A stretch of DNA of 64,000 nucleotides from Lycorma delicatula (Eukaryota > Arthropoda > Insecta > Hemiptera > Fulgoridae), in NCBI RefSeq assembly GCF_047948215.1, contig NC_134462.1, positions 115,410,937 through 115,474,936 of the forward strand, read 5' to 3'. Both the position numbers and the translations under genes were made by a program. Below, piece by piece: positions 8,596 to 20,650 of this stretch (position 1 is its first letter; each line of letters starts with the position of its first letter). The notes beneath the pieces were generated by a model that was not told the origin of the DNA, did not search any database, and was given only the letters and a program-made list of their open reading frames with translations.

Positions 8596-10970
8596 ATCGC
8601 GATTAACAAAAAAAAAAGTATTAAAAAAACAAAAAAAACAGACTACGCTTGTGTATATTGTAAGAACTCATAGATCAATAAAAAACATAGTAATGATGCT
8701 GACTTTTTCGACATTTTTATTCAGCTTAGATTTAAAATATCACTAATAAAATTCAGCATTATTATACTTGTAACTTACTTATTTTCTTATAAAAAGTGAA
8801 ATAATTTTAAAAAAAAGTTTTGTATAATGTTAAACTACTATTATAAAAAAACTACCACTAATTCAGTTCTACACTAAGGTACCGAATTTAAGTACACATA
8901 AAATATAGATAAATACTATTAAACTAAATTATTATCAATTTAATAACTATTAAATTGATAACTATTAATAGGATATTGATTGAAGAATTAACCTTTGAAA
9001 TCATTAAAAAATTTACGCTGCATCCTGTAATAAAATTTGGACGCTATTCCCATCCTGATATCATTGCCACCCCTAAAATTAAAAAAATTTACACCTTTCC
9101 TTTTAAATAGTAAATTTTAAATTACAGTAGAAACCCTTCTCAAGATATTTAAAATGTTCTTTCTTTATATATTTAATGCAGTTAAGACGTAAATCGGTTA
9201 TAATTATTAAAAAAAAATTGCAATATTAACAACAAAAGGTCATCTACCGATTTAAACCTGTAAAAATTTACAAATTTAAGTTAATGTTAAAGAAGTACGG
9301 TGCCAAAAGTGGAAAATTGGTACTAGTTAAGTTAATTTTACATATATACTTTTTACTTTAAGGAAAAAGTTTTAAATATTTACAATCAAAATATTTAAAA
9401 TATTCCATCTGTGAGCTACGGTATATCAAATCAAAATACCAAATAAACGTCTTAAAATCTGCTCAATAAAGGAGAATTGTAATTAAGAAGTAAAACAAAA
9501 CCAAAAATTTTGTAAATAATCAAAATTAATTAGAAATCAATTACCTAGACAACAGCCAAAAACAATTAAATAAAAATCATAATTTTACAATACAGATATA
9601 ATTAAAACTAATTGCTCATTATCCGCTTAATATCATATTAATACTAGTAAATTTACGTAGTTAAGTATATATAAAAAGTTCACCTTGTAACAATTTTCTA
9701 CCTCTACGGTCGGCCGCCTAAAGCAATGAAATGAATAAGTTGGTCAATGTTGGTTATCTTACCTTTATGGCCATCTTGTTCATTTCTTTTTCAATTTCGT
9801 TGTAATTTAATTTTCTTTTCACCTGTCGGAAAATTTAACATGAAGTCAGGTAGACTTCGCTTTATAATTTTGCATTTTGATCTTCCTAAAAAAAATAAGT
9901 AAATAAATTTAAAAATACAAATAACTTTGTATTTTTAAATTTATTTACTTATTGCGAATATCAATCCTAATTCCATTATTTAATTTTAAGCCAAGAGACT
10001 ACTTGTATCTACTTTTTCTCATATTAAGCTTTGTATAGTCGTGTTTGATGTCGGTTTATTAACTGACTGAAAAAAATGATTTTCTTAAGGTAAAAGCCGG
10101 CAAACGGTTGCATAACTTTCTCGGCTTTTAAGAAGTTATGAAAACTTCTCAAGAACCAGAATCGCAACATCGGATTTGAAATCAAATTTGTTCTACAACA
10201 GATTTTTATTTCAAATATTTCATACAGTTTTTATTACTTATTGACTTAATTATGCTAGATTTAGAGCAGAATTGCAAAAAACCCAAGATTATCAGTAAAA
10301 TAGTTTGGGGTCGATTTTACAAACTTGATCAAATGACCTTTTTACCGTAAAAATAACGCAGAAGTAAAAATATACCTCGGGAAAAAGTCAAATAAAAATG
10401 TAGTAATGTTACTTCAAGTAAAAATGAGTACCTTTATATATTTTCTTTGTAAGGAAATATTTTAATCAAATCTCGCTCATTATTATAGAATTTATTTAAC
10501 GATATTTAAAGGAAACTAATAAATATAAAATCGGGTACCATCTTACCCGCTTTTCGGTAGGGATACAGACTCACAATTGAACAGTCTGACAATTTTACGC
10601 CCTTTTTTTTAAAGATAATGTTTAGTCAAAATTGAGAGAATAATGTTTTCAGTATATCGCAACTGTTTGTCAATCGATTTGAATAGACATTTTTTCATAA
10701 TAAAATTAACAATTTATCCGATTATATTTTATTCGATAAAACTAATATTTATGGAGTTATTAGTGATTAAAAAACTGTAATCACCACCAATTTGGAATTT
10801 TAAAAGGAAGAATTATCAAATTTATTTATTTTATAGGATATGCTGTAGTAAAGCCAAGAGAAAAAAAAAAGCGAGCGGAAGAAGGGTACAAAGTTCATGA
10901 AGATAAAAAAAACGTACAATATATTAAAAAGTGATATATATATATATTAAAAATAAATGAGGGAGTTAAA
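8596..10970. other. AT-rich sequence without recognisable genes
   Basis: No open frame above about 60 codons with any familiar motif was seen. The region holds one striking perfect palindrome (listed separately) and A-rich stretches near 10,860-10,970 that lead into the LINE relic. Confidence 0.5.
9894..9953. repeat. Perfect inverted repeat, 28 bp arms with 4 nt spacer
   Basis: Positions 9894-9921 (starting AATAAGTAAATAAATTT) are exactly complementary to 9926-9953 (ending AAATTTATTTACTTATT), with TAAC between. The arms are almost entirely A/T. It could extrude as a cruciform or fold as an RNA hairpin. It may be a tiny MITE or a replication-slippage product. No target duplication is obvious. 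Confidence 0.95.
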
Positions 10971-10974
10971 ATAA

Positions 10975-12430
10975 AGAGAAAAATAAATCTGACAGATTTG
11001 ATGAAATACCGATTGAACTGTTCAAAGCACGAGGAGAGACAGCAGAATTGTTATTAATAGATCTATGTAATGGAGTACTTGAAGAAGAAAAGTGGCCAGA
11101 GGACTTTCAGGATACAATAATGATACCAATAGAAAAGAAAAGAAATACAAAGAAGTGTAAAGAACATAGAACGATTAGCCTAATATCACATGCAGCTAAG
11201 GATACTATTAACGGTTCTAAATTAGAGGATATACAATAAATTGTATGGCAGTATTGAGGCAGAAGAGTATGGGTTTAGAAAAGGTGTTGAAACAAGAGAG
11301 GCTGTAGGGCTGCTAAGAGTAATAGGTGAAAGATACACTTAAAGGAGGCAGAGAGTATATATTGACTTTTTCGACCTAGAATAGGCGTTTGATAGAGCTA
11401 GATGAGATAAATTACTGCTAATTTTGGAAAAGAAGTAAGTTGATTGGAAAGAGAGGCTGGAAGGAGAACAAAATATTTAGAACAGGATAAAAGAGCTCTA
11501 CTATAACAAGAGAATAAAAGTGAGGATAGGAGGCAAAATGACAAGAGTAGGAATTGGAAGTGGAATGAGGCAGAGATACTGCATGTCACCAACACTGCTT
11601 AATATAAATATGGAAGAAATAATTAAATGCTGTCTTATTGGCAAGAGAAGAATAAAGATCGGGGGAAGAAAAATAAATGTACACGTTTTACTGATGACTT
11701 GGCAGTACTGGCGGAGAGTCAAAGTAAATTAAATGAAGTGCTTGATGACTTAAATGAAGTTTGCGAAAGAAAGGATAAACAAAAAGTAGACAAAATGTAC
11801 GGTATTAGGTGGAAAAGAGGAGAAAATTGAGATCAAGATAGGAAATGAAGTCTAGAGCAGGTGAAAAAATTTCAGTACTTAGGATAACTGATGATTTGAT
11901 TTGCACAGTAGAAATTAAAACAAGAATATCAAGAAGTAAGCAGGGAAGACTGCAATGTGGAAAATTAAACTTAGCGTTAAGGAAGAGATTAATGAAATGT
12001 TTTATTTAGAGGGCGATGCGGTGCTAAAATGTGGATGATGAGAAATTCAGACAGAAAACGAATCGAGGTTTTGAGATGCGGGTGTGGCGCAGAATGATAA
12101 ATATCAGATAACAAGACCGTGTAACAAATGAAGAAATATTAAGAAGTATCTGAGAGAACAGGAAAATGCTGAATGTGATTGAATATAGAAAAAGGAACTG
12201 GTTAGGACATTCTTTGAGATTTGAAGCTGTTTGTTTGTGGATGCGATAGGAAGGCTTGGTGAATAGAAGGAAAGGAAGAGGAAGAAAGAGATTTCGAATG
12301 ATGGATGGGATTATGGAAAAGGGAAAATATGCGGAAACAAAGAGGATAGCCGAGGATAGAACAAGGTAGAGAGCAGTATCCGTAAAAGGACCTGCCCTAA
12401 TTGCAGAAAACCACGAATAAAATATGCTGT
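10975..12430 (+). pseudogene. Decayed LINE reverse transcriptase
   Basis: Three frames together give a LINE reverse transcriptase with many stops and frameshifts. In order I can read: the region before the polymerase core (EIPIELFKA near 11,005; WPEDFQDTIMIPIEKK at about 11,090-11,135), YGFRKGVETREA near 11,265, VYIDFF followed by AFDRA near 11,358-11,400, GMRQRYCMSPTLLN near 11,560-11,600, and FTDDLAVLAES near 11,688, which is the YADD box with Thr in place of Ala. A KFQYLG-like motif is near 11,868 and a degraded C-terminal part runs to about 12,430. It resembles the group that left the tails at 24,695 and 50,642, but this is not certain. It is dead. Confidence 0.8.
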
Positions 12431-12559
12431 TGAGTACAGATATACCAAATTTTATTAAAAGACTCCATCCGTTCCTAAGATATAAAATTTTATGAAAAAC
12501 AAACAAAATAAAGAGGAGAGAAGATAGCGAGATAGGGCATTTATCTTCATTGTAGTTCT

Positions 12560-12745
12560 TTTTTTTATTTTAATAGGCTGAATCAGACCCTTAATTTTCT
12601 CTGACACTTCCCAGGACACCTCGTTTAGCTATCACTGGTGTGGGAGATAGAGAGAAAATAAAGTGTGGTAGAGCGATTTTTTTCTTATTTTTATGTTCTG
12701 AATCAGTCCCTTAAGTTTGACCAACACCTGTAGAGACCTTCTGAA
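12560..12745. repeat. Weak direct repeat, offset about 120 bp
   Basis: CTGAATCAGACCCTTAA at 12578 recurs as CTGAATCAGTCCCTTAA at 12698, each preceded by a T-rich run and followed by similar TTT..TGACC/CTGACAC text. This may be a diverged tandem duplication. Confidence 0.5.
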
Positions 12746-14354
12746 GGAAAAAAGTACGGTTACTATTGTACCCCCTTGTCCATTCGGATTAAAAATCAGG
12801 CCGAAAAGTGGGATACATATAGTCAAATATTTGTGCCAAATTTCAACTTTTTCAATCAATAGGTTTTCCAGATATGAGGTGAAAACAGTTTTGAAATAAT
12901 GTTTATTATCCTCCCACCTCTAATTCCAATCGACTTAAAACGTTGGAATTTAAAAGAAAAAAATTGATTGCATTGTATTAAAGCTCAGTACAAAAATTTA
13001 AATGGACGAAAAATATTCCTCCCCTTTTCAATTTTTACCAAAATTTAATTCTATCAGTGGGTCATATATAGAAATTATTTGAGCTATTTTAAAAGAATAA
13101 ATGTTTAGCCACTTAGAAGGTCGTGAAACATCGACAGCTATACCATTAATAGAGCAATAACCAAGAAAGTAAAAAAAAGTTAATATATTGATTTTGTAAC
13201 TTTTTAATTAAATTACTTATCGATCAACATTTATTTAAATTCTTTACTAAGAATTATTATTACTGTAGAACTGAGACAATTTATCGGTCGTTCTTCATTA
13301 CGCTGTGTTTATTGTTATGACAGTCAACTTAAGTTGTATACACTTTGACATAAATTTTGAAATTTAGGTTATGTATATAGATGAGTATTTCAAATGAATA
13401 AGCAAGGGGTCATAAAAATATATTGGCAGAGTAGAGAAAGGTATTAAATGTTACCTAAAATATCTGATATACGTGGTATTAAAGTACCACAAATATCGGT
13501 TAGTTATACATAACAATAATATGTACTATACATTCTGTCTATATATATATATATATAGTATATAGTGCGTGTATGTGTATGTTTAAGGGTGAGGTGGCTG
13601 AGTTAGTGCAAGAATAGAGAGGGACTTCCTGTCATCCTACATAAGGTAGATAAGCCAACTGGGAAGGATACTGCTTGCGATAACTTGCTCGGTTTAAACA
13701 CTCTCTCCTAACCTCCCCACAGCTTTACTTACAATGTATTGACCTGTCACCGCACGCCATCTTCTATCCCCGCTCCGCCATTTATATATATTGTACACCA
13801 ATATCTCGCTCTCTTCAACCCTTGTTGCTTTTTTTTTTAAGTAGCTAATAAAAACAGTATCTTTATTGGTAGTATACAATTTAAAATAGTTAAGTATCAC
13901 GAATAAATGCAATAAATATATCAAATTATTACCTCAAATTTAAGTTTATTTTATGTAAATTTCACGTAAAACAATTCCAAGTTAAATATCATTTACGATG
14001 AACTAGAAGAAAACATTTCTTTTTTTAGAAATATTATTAAAAGAAAAAAGCAAGACTTTAACAGTATTTTTACCAACCGTGTACGTCAAAATGATTATTT
14101 TAAAGTCTTATTTTAAGTATGCATAATATACTATTATACTACATTTTACATATATACATATTGTATTTCTTCTATGGCTCTATTATAACGTTTTAATTAC
14201 GCGGTTGGAACCTATGTCATAATAAAACAGATTTTCATTATGATAAAGATGTTAACCGATCAGAACCCTACTCTTTTCAACCACTACCCGATCAAGAGCG
14301 GGTAATGTTTAATGTATCAGGTGTTTTTTACATTGATTTTAAGCAAGTTTATTA
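12746..14354. other. AT-rich sequence, no gene recognised
   Basis: This region contains a short (TA)n tract near 13,541-13,560. A somewhat GC-richer patch lies at 13,570-13,800, with the pyrimidine-rich text CTAACCTCCCCACAG near 13,712 that resembles a splice acceptor, but no coding frame of any length follows. No TE motif was identified. Confidence 0.45.
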
Positions 14355-14381
14355 GTTAGCAAGCATTAGTTGCTTGCTAAC
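14355..14381. repeat. Perfect 11 bp hairpin
   Basis: GTTAGCAAGCA (14355-14365) pairs exactly with TGCTTGCTAAC (14371-14381) around a 5 nt loop. It is not clearly tied to a gene or element end. Confidence 0.85.
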
Positions 14382-14477
14382 ACATTCATTAGTTAACAAC
14401 CTCTTAAACTGCGTCTAGGGTCGACCGACCCTGCCGGAAACCGTACTGGTTGGGTGACAGGCCACCTGCCTGATTCA

Positions 14478-14610
14478 TCGAATAATAATAATGACTGGCA
14501 ATAAAAATAGTAATCATAACCACAATAATAATCAGAATAATAATAATAATGAAAAACAATAATAATAATAAATGTCAACAATAAACAAATAATCATAGTA
14601 ATCACAACCA
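14478..14610. repeat. Imperfect AAT-rich repeat tract
   Basis: AATAATAAT runs alternate with short ATCATAACCACAATAAT-like units. This is a degenerate trinucleotide microsatellite. Confidence 0.8.
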
Positions 14611-16139
14611 TAATAATTTTATTTTATTTATTTTTTATAAAGTATGGACTCCTCTCACTCCTTAAAGCCAACTCCAGCCTCCATGAAGAGTCCTAGTCTA
14701 AACACTGAAGCGAGATGACCTAATCTAAGACAACAGAATCATGTGGAGTAGGACAGAAAAAGAAACCTTAATGTATTGCACATTGAATCTATCAGGAAAG
14801 AGGGACTAATAAAGTTTAACAAGCAATAACTATATAAAAAAAAATATAGTTTTATAGGTATATAGGCTTAATACTATGTAATTACCCTAGTATAGGAAAA
14901 ACACGGTAAGAATCCATGCTACAATGGTCAAAAATAAAAAATAAAACCTAAAGAAAAATTCCGCAAATATCTTTACAAAAAAAGCCAAGCCTGTTGTGAA
15001 ATATATCAATGTCTTTATCTATCTCATTTATCGCCTCTTTACTTATCAATGGCATCAAAGTACTCTGACTTTCCACAGCTTTAAATATCTTATACCTTCT
15101 AAACCTCACATGCGGTACATCAGTATTCAATACTTCCAATACTTCAGTCTTATTGACAAAGACCACAAGTCTTAAAAATTTTAACCACTAGTCTCGTATT
15201 ACCAATAGTACAGTAGATAAGATAAGTACAAAGTTATTTCACTGAAAATACTTTTGCTGTTCACAAATAAAACTACCCTAACAATTTATGAATGAAATTT
15301 AGTACATTATTCCTTTTACATATAGTCTTACAGTAACTCACCGAACCATTCCTTGTTTTCGTGTACTGGAATTACTTGTGACGTCACCTTAATCGCGTCG
15401 AACTCGCATAACTCCTCTATCGTAGCTCTCTCGCAGAATTCTCATCTTGCAGATTGACACCATAACGCCTCGCTTAGACTAACTTCAACTGGTCTTTCCC
15501 TCGAGTATTTATACTCCTATTCCCTTTACCTGCCAGTCCTCGCCCAACTTAAAACGTGAGAATGATTTTTTGCCCTTACATTTTCCCAGAAATCCCAAAC
15601 ATGGGTCCGGTAACTCTTCTCATGGAACAACATCTGCTTAGGTGACTGTGGGCAGTATTACAAAAGACAAATTGTTAAACGTACCTGTGGCTTTTAATAA
15701 AAGACTTTCTTTTAGCCCCTTTTTGGATTCCTCCCATTATTATATTTTCTACTAATTTCTTCTTAATTGGTAGGAATCCGTTTCTCAGGTCGGTTATACC
15801 GGTCTTGTTACACTACTTTATCTTCAATAAAGGGATTTTATTGTTATTATTATAATATAAAACATTACATATAAATAAATTTCAAAACCAAATCTTCTTT
15901 AATTTTGTTGAAAAAAATTTATTTATATGCTTTATCTATTATTTATATGATTTTGTTTTAACTAATACTTTGTAAATAGTATATTAATTACACTAGTGTA
16001 TAGTAATTACACTAATTGTTTAAATCTAGTTAAAAATTAACGGATTTGTTATTATACGTTAAATAAACCGGTTAATCACTGTTGGTTATTTGAACCTTGA
16101 AAACAAATTTTGTCTGTTATAAAATGATAAAAATCTATA
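14611..16139. other. Mixed AT-rich sequence with a GC-moderate block at about 15,340-15,850
   Basis: No coding frame was recognised. A 72-codon minus-strand frame at 14,948-15,166 has no motif I can name. The block at 15,340-15,850 is less AT-rich and stop-filled in all frames. It could be a solo LTR or a non-coding exon, but I could not find matching ends or a target duplication. Nothing firm can be said. Confidence 0.4.
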
Positions 16140-16228
16140 TCTATATATATAAAAATGTTAAGTTCGTTTGTGTACGCTTCAAAAACTCAAAATGTTCTGC
16201 ACCGATTGAGCTCAAATTTTAGCACTAT

Positions 16229-16682
16229 ATATAACCCGCATCAAAGATTGTTTTCATCTATTTTTAATAAATCTATCTATTTTTAATTTGGAAATGTAAA
16301 CAAAGGAAAACCAATCAGATCAATGCAAGATGGCCGCTGTCAAACACAACGACCAAATTTCTTTGAATTATATTAACAGCTAAAACATCTGTAATTTATT
16401 AAAAAAAAAAACCACAATATATAACCCGCATCAAAGATTGTTTTCATCTATTTTTAATTTGTACAGTTTTTTAATAAATAAGAGGCTAATAAATCAGATA
16501 GAAATGTAAACAAAGGAAAACCAATCAGATCAATGCAAGATGGCCGCTGTCAAACACAACGACCAATCACAAAGAGCCCGTATGGCCGTTGCCAATGTAA
16601 ACAAAATCACAACTGATTAAGTAACAAATTTCTTTGAATTATATTTAACAGCTAAAACATCTGTACTTTATTAAAAAAAAAA
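16229..16682 (+). repeat. Rearranged internal duplication in the Helitron 5' region
   Basis: Three blocks occur twice. The block starting ATATAACCCGCATCAAAG is at about 16,229 and 16,419. The block AAATGTAAACAAAGG through GATGGCCGCTGTC is at about 16,284 and 16,502. The block ATTTCTTTGAATTATAT through an A run is at about 16,357 and 16,627. Distances between copies differ (about 190, 218 and 270 bp), so indels separated them after or during duplication. An additional piece with GAGCCCGTATGGCCGTTGCC is present only in the second copy. Confidence 0.85.
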
Positions 16683-16877
16683 AATAAATCACCAAAACAA
16701 AAAGAAATGCCATCAGGAAGGATGACTTAAAGTAAATAAATTAAAACACCCAACTTTCTTATAGCCCAGATAGACTTAAGACTATGCAAACAAAAAAAGT
16801 CGAAATAACCAAATACACAGAAAATAATATCCCTACATAATGACCAAAAAATCCTTTGTTAGGTTAAATATTCACTT

Positions 16878-18468
16878 TTGTCTGAATTTACAGAAGGCAT
16901 TTACAACGAACCATTGATAAATATTGAAGACAAGTGCTTAGCTAATGCAAATAAAGTTCTTAGTCAATTGGGAATGCCAGCACCCACCCGAGCTGTGATT
17001 GCTTCATTTGATGTGGATTTACGCCGTGAACAGAGTTACAACATTGGTGATCTTCAGTCATATGTCCAATCAAACATTCCCAAATTAACGCGTGAACAGA
17101 AAGGCATTTATGATCGCATAATGCAAATGATAAATTACGGACCTTCTTCTTGGATGCGCCAGGAGGAACTGGGAAAACATTCTACATTAGATTGATTCTA
17201 GCAACGGTTTGATCAAAACATGACATAGCCTTAGCTCTTGCTTCGTCTGGAATAGCTGCGACATTGTTACCTGGTGGAAGGACTGCGCATTCAGCTCTTA
17301 AGTTGCCATTAAACATGCAAATCATCGAGACTCCCACGTGCAATATTTCCAAAGCATTCTGTATGGGTAAAGTATTATAAAAATGTAAACTCATTGTTTG
17401 GGATGAATGCACGATGGCACATAAAAAATCGCTTAAAGCTCTTGATCGATCGTTACGAGATTTGCGTGGAAACAAAATCTTATTGCGTCAAATAACCAAA
17501 TCTCGTTACGAGATTTGCGTGGGAATGCTTTGATATTGCTCGCAGGAGATTTTAGGCAAACATTGCCTGTAATTTCTCGATCGACACCAGCAGACGAAAT
17601 AAATGCCTGCCTGAAATATTCAACACTGTGGCGACACGTACGTACATTGCAGTTGACTACGAATATGCGTGTCCAGTTGCAGAATGATCCATCAGCTGAG
17701 GTATTCTCACGACAGTTACTGGACATTGGAAACGGACAGCTGCCAGTCGATGAGACGTCTAGACAAATACCATTTCCTGATAATTTTTGTAATTTAGTAA
17801 CATCGAAAGAAGAACTGATCGAAAAAGTATTTCCTGATATTCAAATTAATCATAGAAATCACGATTGGCTCAGTGAACGAGCTATCCTTGCCGCAAAGAA
17901 TAAAGATGTCTATCAACTTAATAATGTTATTCAATCCAGCATTCAAAGTGAGGAAATTACATATAAGTCGATAGACACCGTTGTGGAAGCAGATGAAGTA
18001 GTTAATTATCCAACGGAATTTTTAAACTCACTTGATCTGCCAGGGATTCCACCACACATATTAAAATTGAAAATTGGTGTGCCAATTATCCTGCTGCGGG
18101 ATATTAATCAGCCAAAACTCTGCAACGGCACGTGACTTGCAGTTAAGAAATTGATGAATAACGTAGTGGAAGCAACGATTTTAACGGGGCCTTTCAAAGG
18201 TGAAGATGTCCTCATTCCTCGAATACCCATGATCCCAATCGATACACCATTTCAATTTAAAAGATTTCAATTCCCAATTCGATTGGCATTTACAATCACA
18301 ATCAATAAAGCTCAAGGTCAATCTTTAGAATTGTGTGGTTTAGATTTAGATGCGGATTGCTTCTCTCATGGACAACTGTATGTGCGTGTTCCCGAGTCGG
18401 CAAACCAGATAGCCTTTATATCTACGCAGACAGTGGAAAAACAAAAAATATTGTATATCCACAAGTAG
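16878..18468 (+). pseudogene. Helitron-encoded Pif1-like helicase, broken
   Basis: The frames join into a SF1B Pif1-like helicase domain. An N-terminal part (16,878-17,195) leads to a Walker A motif APGGTGKT encoded at about 17,155-17,180 in a shifted frame. A Walker B-like VWDECTMAH is near 17,396-17,423. GDFRQTLPV is at about 17,548-17,575, and the late motif TINKAQGQS with GLDLDADCFSHGQLYV is at 18,295-18,390. There are at least one frameshift near Walker A, stops at about 17,209 and 17,380, and a TGA near 18,133. A short sequence around CGTTACGAGATTTGCGTGG is duplicated at 17,452 and 17,504. The helicase unwinds DNA during rolling-circle transposition; this copy cannot make a full protein. 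Confidence 0.9.
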
Positions 18469-18539
18469 TGCAAAATTAAACTTCTATGAAACGTATGCTT
18501 TGTTTTGTTTCTCATTTTTCATCCGTGCAACCACAATGT

Positions 18540-18569
18540 GCCACAGCGAAGCGTGGCGAATACAGCTAG
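18540..18569 (+). other. Helitron 3' terminal hairpin and CTAG end
   Basis: GCCACAGC and GCGTGGC form a short stem with one bulged A, followed about a dozen bases later by CTAG and then a T. This is the canonical Helitron termination signal. Confidence 0.88.
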
Positions 18570-20372
18570 TAATAATATGAAAATAGAGCATACAAAGAAA
18601 TATAATGATTAATACTGAAAAATATGTAAATAAAAAGTAAATTATTCTTTTTAGAAATAAAATAATAGAATGATTTCAATAATAATTTACTGTATATGAG
18701 AATAAAAATATTCAAAATATTTCTATTGTACAATCTGGCTTTGTGATATCTTATGGTACCGTAATGTATAAGCAAGTTGAAGACCGTCGAACCCGGAATT
18801 TAATAACTTTCTTTGAGTTGACTCCAGCTGTGAGTAGTAATTTCAATCTTCCTGTAAACTTCCCATACCATTTTCTCTATTCCATTCATGACCTATTCTA
18901 TGTTTGCTTTTTTTAATACATATATATAGGTATATTTATTGCAGTGATGATATTGAATGCAAACTTCAAGAGCTATAAACTCAATTTTGCTCTTGTAATT
19001 GTAGTTTGGACTTCGTTGTGGACTTAACTTACTTTACAGTTCCTTGTTTTATCAATTGTTGTTGTTAACTATCGCAGTAATCTACATACGTTTATGTAGT
19101 AAAGATGTTTCTTAAATATAAACACATCCGGACTCATCTTAATATTTAATCTGATACTGTACGTTTATTTTTGTTCATAAATTTTAACATATAATAATTA
19201 ATTACGTGTTTATAATATTTGCAACATAAATAAACTCTATGCACACTAAATCATATACCTAAACGTATGTGTATTTTATTTAGTAGTAGAATCCTATGTA
19301 CAGTTTATATTTCAAATATATCCAGAAGGGGCTCATCCGGAAAGATTACTTAAAATAACCAAAAACAAAAATGAAATTTTCACACAAAAAGCTTTCTATA
19401 ATAAGCTTTTAACTATTCGTAGAGAACACTAAAAATAAAATTTTTGCAAAATAATAAACTGTGGTATATTTGTTGTGAGATTGGCACTTTTTGTAGTGAG
19501 GTATGGAGAAAAAGATCACAACAAAAACTAATTATGACTGACGTATATTGTCAAAAATGTTGATATATAAAAATTTTTAAATTAATAATTTTAATTATGA
19601 TTTCAAACTTATGACAAAATTTTTATTAAAAAAAAAACTTGCTTACATGATCCGTCGGTATATAAGATTTTCATAATTATTTCAAAATGGAAGGAAATAT
19701 GGGGAATAATTTGTATATAAAATAAAGAGCGGATTCGTGGTAATTCTGTATTTTTGAAGTTTGGATTACTTAGTAAATTCTTTGGTAGTAAAATGAATGA
19801 CCCACGAAAGAGTATTCCCAGAGAGATCTACTGGTATTTTAGTCGCTCCAAAGAGCATTTGCAGAATGTATCACTTTTATTTGTTTTTGAATTCTTAGTA
19901 CGGATGCAGTAGGGTCATATTCCTAAAAGTCAAACATATATGTAGAAGTCATACGGGTCAAGAAAGCAGTGAAACTCATAGAAAACAAAGTAAGAAAAAT
20001 GGAGGTCTAAGAATAACGTATGAGGAACTATGTGAGGCGGCATGTATAAGACAAGCGACTTCATTCCTAAAAAGTAACCTCAAGGTCACTGCTAAAAAAT
20101 ACGTGACCATCCCAATACAATTTTTTTTTTTTAAACTGAGAGCCTCTAAATCAAGAAAATTATTTTAATAATTCTACTAAAATTAATATTATATGTAAGT
20201 ACATAAAAAAAAAAAAAAAAAACAATTCGGAATTACAAAAATAAGTTTTAATTTTAGAGGATTTCTTAGTCCAACGGGTAGTGTAATTTAGTAAATTAAT
20301 AATAAAAATGTATCCCAAAAGTAGCAATACTGAATTAAAAAAAAAAAAATAAATTGTCCAAACATATTGTAA
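18570..20372. other. AT-rich sequence, no gene recognised
   Basis: Only short frames are present. Near 19,950-20,090 an open stretch reads roughly as EELCEAACIRQATSFLKSN, which might be a remnant of a retroelement ORF but is too short to assign. Long A or T runs are at about 20,120, 20,205 and 20,337. Confidence 0.45.
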
Positions 20373-20650
20373 AGCCCACCGGACCGTTATAGTGGTTAAC
20401 CGTCGTCACAAATCAGTTTTTAAGAGGTGGATTTCGAAACTGAAGGTTCTGAGCTTCAAATCCTAATCAAAAATAGTTGTTTTTATTCGGATTTCAATAC
20501 TTGGCAGTGGATACCGGTGTACTTTGGTGGTTGGGGTGTTCAATTAACCATACTTATCTCATATACTTATCTCATTGTATCGTGGGGAGGTTGCTTATTA
20601 TTGTTCACTAGCTGAACAGACTGCACCGTACACATTATTTCTAAAATAAA
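20373..20650 (+). mobile_element. tRNA-derived SINE, subfamily with GTTCACTAG tail
   Basis: The head reads GCCCACCGGACCG, an A-box-like TATAGTGGTTAACCG, AAATCAG, then a degraded B-box GAGCTTCAAATCC. It continues with TTTTTATTCGGATTTCAATAC and ACCGGTGTAC. The 3' part contains TTATTGTTCACTAGCTGAACAGACTGCA and ends in an A-rich tract, shared with the copy on the minus strand at 49,560-50,040. The copy is old, with several changes in the promoter boxes. Confidence 0.82.

Larger units (their letters stand above)
16140..18569 (+). mobile_element. Decayed Helitron rolling-circle transposon
   Basis: The 5' end TCTATATATATAAAAATG and the 3' end GCGTGGCGAATACAGCTAG, preceded by a GC-rich hairpin, match the known Helitron termini. 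The left neighbour base is A and the right neighbour is T, as expected for insertion between A and T without target duplication. Inside is a broken Pif1-like helicase, but no Rep endonuclease (HUH) segment. At 2.4 kb the copy is much shorter than autonomous Helitrons, so it is an internally deleted derivative. The 5' third carries a rearranged internal duplication. An alternative 5' end six bases earlier (16134) also begins with TC. Confidence 0.88.

Noticed and set aside
13690..13760. Exon start after CTAACCTCCCCACAG
   Set aside because: Pyrimidine-rich acceptor-like text, but no open frame or donor follows at a sensible distance.
16878..17195. Independent host helicase gene
   Set aside because: It lies inside Helitron ends and continues, through frameshifts, into the element's Pif1-like helicase.
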